Below the pieces are notes generated by a model. The model saw nothing but the letters and a program-made list of their open reading frames with translations, was not told the DNA's origin and made no database searches. DNA of 64,000 nucleotides from Psettodes erumei (lineage: Eukaryota; Chordata; Actinopteri; Pleuronectiformes; Psettodidae), in assembly GCA_016785225.1 (NCBI GenBank), contig JAFBJZ010000328.1, positions 62,001 through 126,000 on the forward strand, given 5' to 3'. A program made the position numbers and the translations under genes. Of this stretch, positions 61,101 to 64,000 are shown one piece after another; the stretch's first letter is position 1; each line of letters opens with the position of its first letter.

Positions 61101-63449
61101 TACCTTCAAAACTGATGACACTCCCGGCAGCCTCAGCTATTTAGAGTTAATTAGCAACTGCTAAGCAAAGATCCTGATGACCCAAAGCAAACCAAACCTG
61201 CTAAATATCAGCTTGTTAGCATACCAGTGTTATTAAGAACCTCAAAGCATAGCTGAGCCGAATGGCATCCTCGCAGCGGGGCACGTCTGTAGACTCTTGA
61301 TTTCCTATGATGCTCTTAATTAATGTGTGTGATGAGGATTTTGACTCCATCCCATTCCAGAGTGAGAAGAAGATGAACAGTGAGACTCCGCCCGTCATCT
61401 CTATGGCTCTGATGAACCCCCAGATACCCTCTGCCTCTGCAGACAGCAAAAACTCCTCCACGCAGCAGCTGTCCATCAGCGTGTGAGTCACTCTTTCAAA
61501 CATGATATCAAGGATGTCATTATGTAGCGTCATGGGTGAAAGATATGAAATGGAAAAGGGCAAGAAAACTCAAACACCCTCTCAGAAAAGTCAGCACAAT
61601 CTGGATCTACAGTATATTAAAGAAAGTGTGGTGGAAAACATACACAAACCCCGAGTGTGATCCCTCAGGTGTGCTGTCCTGTACTCCTACAAACCACGGC
61701 GGCCAGAGGAGCTGGAGCTGAGGAAAGGAGAGATGGTGGGAGTGTACGGAAAGTTCAAAGAAGGCTGGCTGCGTGGCTTATCTCTCCGGACTGGCAAAGT
61801 GGGTATCTTGCCCGGCAACTACGTCACGCCAGTGCTCAGGTGAGAGGCTTGGATTCCTGACTGAAGGAAGAGGAAGCTAATTAGGCCTCAGACGGTAATT
61901 TAACGTGTGCGGAAAAACATGTCATCATACCCACATTTGAGTTATCAACATGTAGAGGCAGGTGGTTGGTTCAGTTAAACTTTATTTACATGATGTAGGA
62001 ACTTTTAGTTTTTGACTGAAGTGTCTCAACGTGTCTCAACAGAACCTCGGCCAGACTCCTGGAGACCAAAGCAGCTAATGCGTCCTCACAGTACAACGCG
62101 GTAGCTGGAAAGAAACCCGCTGCTGCCAAGAATCCTGCCGTGGTCCTCGCTCTGGATAGGGTGAATGGTGATGGAGCAGTGCACTCATCGGGACAGGTCC
62201 CATCTGTGCCAAATGGAGCACAGCATGCAATGTCATCCACTGTTGCTGGAAAACCATCCTATGGGGGTTCGCAAGGTTGGGACACCGTGAGGCGTATGTT
62301 TAACCCTCACAGAGGTCGGTGTCAGACACATTTGTCTTCTAATATCTTGATGAGGTTAAAGATTACTCCAGGTTCTTAAGGAATGTCTTTTTATATGTGT
62401 CTTTCGTTCAGGCTCCAATCATTTCTCCCGTACATCCACTTTGAACGCTCCGTCCAACTCAAAGCACTTTGCACAAGTTCAGGCATCCGGCTTCTCGCCT
62501 GCCATGCAGAGGAAGAAAAACAGCAGCATCCTGGCCAACTCTGGCAGGCTGCTGGGCTGGATGACTGAGCCAGCAGCACCCTCTGCTGCAGCAGTTTTGA
62601 AGGACAGGGACTTCACTGCTTTACACGAGGCAACAGCTCAGCACGACAGACAGCCCACCAATGGGCCTCAGTCAATTCTAGTCAGACCTGACGCACACAA
62701 GAACAGCACAGACAAGGTAATGCTATACTGATGACTCGTTGTGTGTGATCTGCTGTGTATGCATTGTCCTTAAACTCTTCCTTTGATGACTGAGTAACAT
62801 GCGCATGACAGTAAATGTTTTACTTTCCTAGCCTGCAAAGTCAGTGCGGTTCACAGATGAAGACTCCCCTCCCCCGAGGCCCCGGACCTCCTCCTGGTCT
62901 TCAGGAAATCAGGTCCCCTCCAACTCCCGTCCAGGCCCTCCACCGTTAGAGGTGTGGGCCCCATCGCTCACCTTGGGAAGAGATGGACCAGGGATCATTC
63001 TCAAGGAAGGAAAAGCTCCTATTCTCAGGAAAGGCTTTGAAACAGCCATGTCAGACCTAAACAGTAACCCACAAAAACCAATATCGTCACAGCCGTCGCT
63101 CTCAGCAGTATCAGCTCAGTTCAGCCCCAGCAGGTACGTTGGATTTTGTTGGTCGCCCTTGAAAATATAGAGCAAGTCATTATCAGACAGATGGGGTAGA
63201 TGTGGAAAACTTTATTGGTCAGACTGGACAAAAACATTGGGTATTGTTTGCTTCTTTTTTTTCCTCAGACACAGAGTGACCACAACGCATTTAGCCCAGA
63301 CGGACTCCGAGCTCAGTCTGCTTCATGGAGAGCTCGTCCTCGTCCACAGACCTCGACCTGATGGACGGGTTCTGATTACACAGGAAAGCAGTGGGCAGAC
63401 GGGGTTGTTCAACAGCAGTGTTCTTCAAGCCCTCACGAGGCTCAGCTGA
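51759..63449 (+). CDS. sh3rf2: SH3RF2 (POSH-family RING/SH3 scaffold), whole coding span of 10 exons
   Basis: Exons are 51759-52136, 52999-53292, 54392-54487, 55571-55972, 61361-61482, 61669-61839, 62043-62314, 62412-62716, 62832-63133 and 63269-63449, totalling 2523 nt and 840 residues; human SH3RF2 has 729. Family members are E3 ubiquitin ligases and signalling scaffolds of the JNK/Rac type, and SH3RF2 also binds and inhibits protein phosphatase 1. The RING finger (C12, C15, C28, H30, C33, C36, C49, C52) is complete. A diverged SH3 (about 130-184), a good SH3 (about 198-264), a third SH3 (432-488) starting CAVLYSY, and a C-terminal SH3-like segment (781-838) follow. The PP1 docking motif KSVRF is at 683-687. 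Eight glutamines lie at 107-114. Synteny and KSVRF favour SH3RF2 over SH3RF1 or SH3RF3. Confidence 0.92.
52077..52100 (+). repeat. Coding (CAG)8 repeat
   Basis: Eight uninterrupted CAG codons encode Gln107-114 of sh3rf2, just after the RING finger. A pure coding CAG tract is likely to vary in length between individuals. Confidence 0.95.
52999..53292 (+). CDS. sh3rf2: sh3rf2 coding exon 2, diverged first SH3 and start of second
   Basis: The acceptor is TTCTTCAG|CTTGC and the donor CTCAAG|GTCTGA, both phase 0. The exon encodes a weak SH3 with ENW and VPATML, then CRALYNF starting the second SH3. The donor is non-ideal (GTCTGA) but the frame stops at once if it is ignored. Confidence 0.88.
54346..54367 (+). 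repeat. (GT)n microsatellite near sh3rf2 exon 3
   Basis: Eleven GT units in the intron, just upstream of the branch and pyrimidine-tract region of sh3rf2 exon 3. Confidence 0.9.
54392..54487 (+). CDS. sh3rf2: sh3rf2 coding exon 3, end of second SH3
   Basis: A 32-codon exon, phase 0 at both ends, encoding GDTLAVIRPLDEHWIEARLG through GICPQQFIE. A GT repeat (54346-54367) lies 24 bases before the acceptor, but a normal pyrimidine tract intervenes. Confidence 0.95.
55571..55972 (+). CDS. sh3rf2: sh3rf2 coding exon 4, linker
   Basis: The acceptor is CCCTTTCAG|CCAATC and the donor TTGCAG|GTGAGT, phase 0. It starts with PISVAAKLPE, the conserved tail of the second SH3, then a low-complexity Ser/His/Arg-rich linker. 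Confidence 0.93.
56832..56853 (+). repeat. (ATGG)n microsatellite
   Basis: About five GATG/ATGG units in the sh3rf2 intron. Confidence 0.85.
60107..60990 (+). mobile_element. Decayed Tc1/mariner-type DNA transposon
   Basis: The left end reads TATGGTGGGGGAAATAAGTA (60107-60126) and the reverse complement of the right end reads TATAGTGGGGGAAATAGTAT, so terminal inverted repeats flanked by TA are present. The interior has fragments resembling a Tc1 transposase in several plus-strand frames, beginning near 60311 (AKNQLKSEVAS), broken by stops and frameshifts. At about 0.88 kb it is shorter than a full Tc1 element of roughly 1.6 kb, so it is internally deleted and inactive. Its TA end runs into a short TA microsatellite (60986-61001). 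Confidence 0.88.
61361..61482 (+). CDS. sh3rf2: sh3rf2 coding exon 5
   Basis: The acceptor is CATTCCAG|AGTGAG after a 5.4 kb intron; the donor is AGCGT|GTGAGT. Encodes a Met/Ser/Pro-rich stretch with ETPPVISMALMNPQ leading to the third SH3. Confidence 0.93.
61669..61839 (+). CDS. sh3rf2: sh3rf2 coding exon 6, third SH3
   Basis: The acceptor is CCCTCAG|GTGTGC and the donor CTCAG|GTGAGA. Encodes a canonical SH3: ALYxY-like CAVLYSY, ELELRKGE, GWLRG and GILPGNYV. Confidence 0.96.
62043..62314 (+). CDS. sh3rf2: sh3rf2 coding exon 7
   Basis: The acceptor is TCAACAG|AACCTC and the donor CACAGAG|GTCGGT. Encodes an Ala/Ser-rich linker after the third SH3, beginning RTSARLLETK. Confidence 0.92.
62412..62716 (+). 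CDS. sh3rf2: sh3rf2 coding exon 8
   Basis: The acceptor is CGTTCAG|GCTCC and the donor GACAAG|GTAATG. Linker of low complexity; no domain recognised. Confidence 0.92.
62832..63133 (+). CDS. sh3rf2: sh3rf2 coding exon 9, PP1 docking motif
   Basis: The acceptor is TTTCCTAG|CCTGC and the donor AGCAG|GTACGT. Encodes PAKSVRFTDED, which fits the RVxF protein phosphatase 1 docking consensus found in SH3RF2, followed by a proline-rich PPPRPRTS segment. Confidence 0.94.
63269..63449 (+). CDS. sh3rf2: sh3rf2 last coding exon, C-terminal SH3-like segment
   Basis: The acceptor is TTCCTCAG|ACACAG; the stop TGA is at 63447-63449. Encodes HRVTTTHLAQTDSELSLLHG and TGLFNSSVLQAL, aligning by eye with the fourth SH3 of SH3RF1. 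The usual tryptophan is replaced (DGRVLI). Confidence 0.93.
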
Positions 63450-63856
63450 CTCCGTAGTACTACTGCTGTAGTGTATATTTCCATATTCGAACTGCCAAAT
63501 GACTTGACTGACCAGCTGAACAACAAAGTGTGTGTTGAGATCCAAAGGTTAGAAATGCCAAATGACAATCCAATGGAGGTGGTGTTTATTTTTGTCCTAA
63601 GTACATGAGAGTGTGGTTGAATTCTCCAGAGGTATATTTTGCATCCTTCAACGTGTGTGCATGTTTGTGACACATGTACCATGTACTATACTTATAACGT
63701 TTTGCACAGAAACCCACCTAATGACTGTTCCTTGTTTAAAAACCCATGTTACACACATTGGTGAGTGCCTTTGTCAAAAACCCACAAAGAAATTAAACTA
63801 TATTTAAATATGTTTAGAGGAATTGCGATGTAAAATATCTGTACTGCTTATGTGGT
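63450..63856 (+). other. sh3rf2: sh3rf2 3' UTR
   Basis: Noncoding sequence from the sh3rf2 stop codon to the first strong poly(A) signal. No other gene is evident. Confidence 0.6.
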
Positions 63857-63862
63857 AATAAA
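63857..63862 (+). terminator. sh3rf2: Candidate poly(A) signal of sh3rf2
   Basis: AATAAA about 410 bases after the stop, followed 15-30 bases later by a GT-rich stretch (TTTGTAGTTTGGTGTC) that fits a downstream element. An ATTAAA at 63986-63991 is a second option. Confidence 0.6.
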
Positions 63863-64000
63863 CGGTACTTCCAGAACATTTGTAGTTTGGTGTCTTACTT
63901 CAGGTGTACAATGAAATCATTTGACTCACAGCTTTGCCATTGTGATGCTTGAATGCAAGATGTCCTGTATTTGTAACTTTATGCAATTAAAAAAAAAATT

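Larger units (their letters stand above)
55973..61360 (+). other. sh3rf2: Large sh3rf2 intron
   Basis: A 5.4 kb intron with no coding sequence. It contains an ATGG repeat (56832-56853), a purine-rich tract (57358-57560), AT-rich sequence and the Tc1-like relic at 60107-60990. Confidence 0.7.

Noticed and set aside
1..64000. CRISPR arrays, operons or other prokaryotic systems
   Set aside because: Repeats are simple microsatellites without spacer structure, and the genes are intron-split vertebrate genes.

Overview
The window is vertebrate nuclear DNA, almost certainly from a teleost fish. Genes are split by GT-AG introns, there is no operon structure, CA/GT microsatellites are abundant, and a decayed Tc1/mariner transposon is present. 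Gene order matches human chromosome 5q31-q32 in compressed form: fgf1 (minus), nr3c1 (minus), kctd16 (plus), sh3rf2 (plus). All four coding sequences are complete, and I rebuilt their splice junctions by reading phase and GT/AG sites: fgf1 156 aa in 3 exons, nr3c1 782 aa in 8 coding exons, kctd16 424 aa in 2 exons, sh3rf2 840 aa in 10 coding exons. Most other open frames are antisense or shifted shadows, GC-rich accidents or repeat read-through.

Layout. 1-3275 has no recognisable gene. 3276-5369 holds fgf1, a heparin-binding growth factor. Only about 0.8 kb separates its start codon from the likely poly(A) signal of nr3c1 (about 6209). The nr3c1 3' UTR runs 6209-10081; coding exons lie at 10082-21237, with a CpG-rich 7.8 kb intron between the N-terminal exon and the first zinc-finger exon, and a CpG-rich promoter-like region to about 22.3 kb. 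22.4-26.3 kb is AT-rich intergenic DNA. kctd16 spans 27014-36930 with one 8.6 kb intron that contains a long inverted repeat with arms of about 180 bp. 37.7-51.3 kb is gene-poor. sh3rf2 occupies 51.3-64.0 kb; its sixth-exon intron region is preceded by a 5.4 kb intron carrying the Tc1 relic at 60107-60990.

The genes are not one pathway. fgf1 encodes a secreted receptor tyrosine kinase ligand, nr3c1 the glucocorticoid receptor, kctd16 an auxiliary subunit of GABA-B receptors, and sh3rf2 a RING/SH3 scaffold of the POSH family with a protein phosphatase 1 docking motif. Their clustering reflects conserved vertebrate synteny. ARHGAP26, which lies between FGF1 and NR3C1 in human, is absent here, as are PRELID2 and GRXCR2 between kctd16 and sh3rf2.

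The points I consider most worth checking are: the kctd16 intronic hairpin; the (TG)n tract that replaces the pyrimidine tract at the last nr3c1 acceptor, together with an open read-through of the preceding intron; the lack of the teleost GR1-type zinc-finger insert; the degenerate first and retained fourth SH3 domain of sh3rf2; and a splice donor buried in a perfect 19-bp palindrome upstream of sh3rf2.
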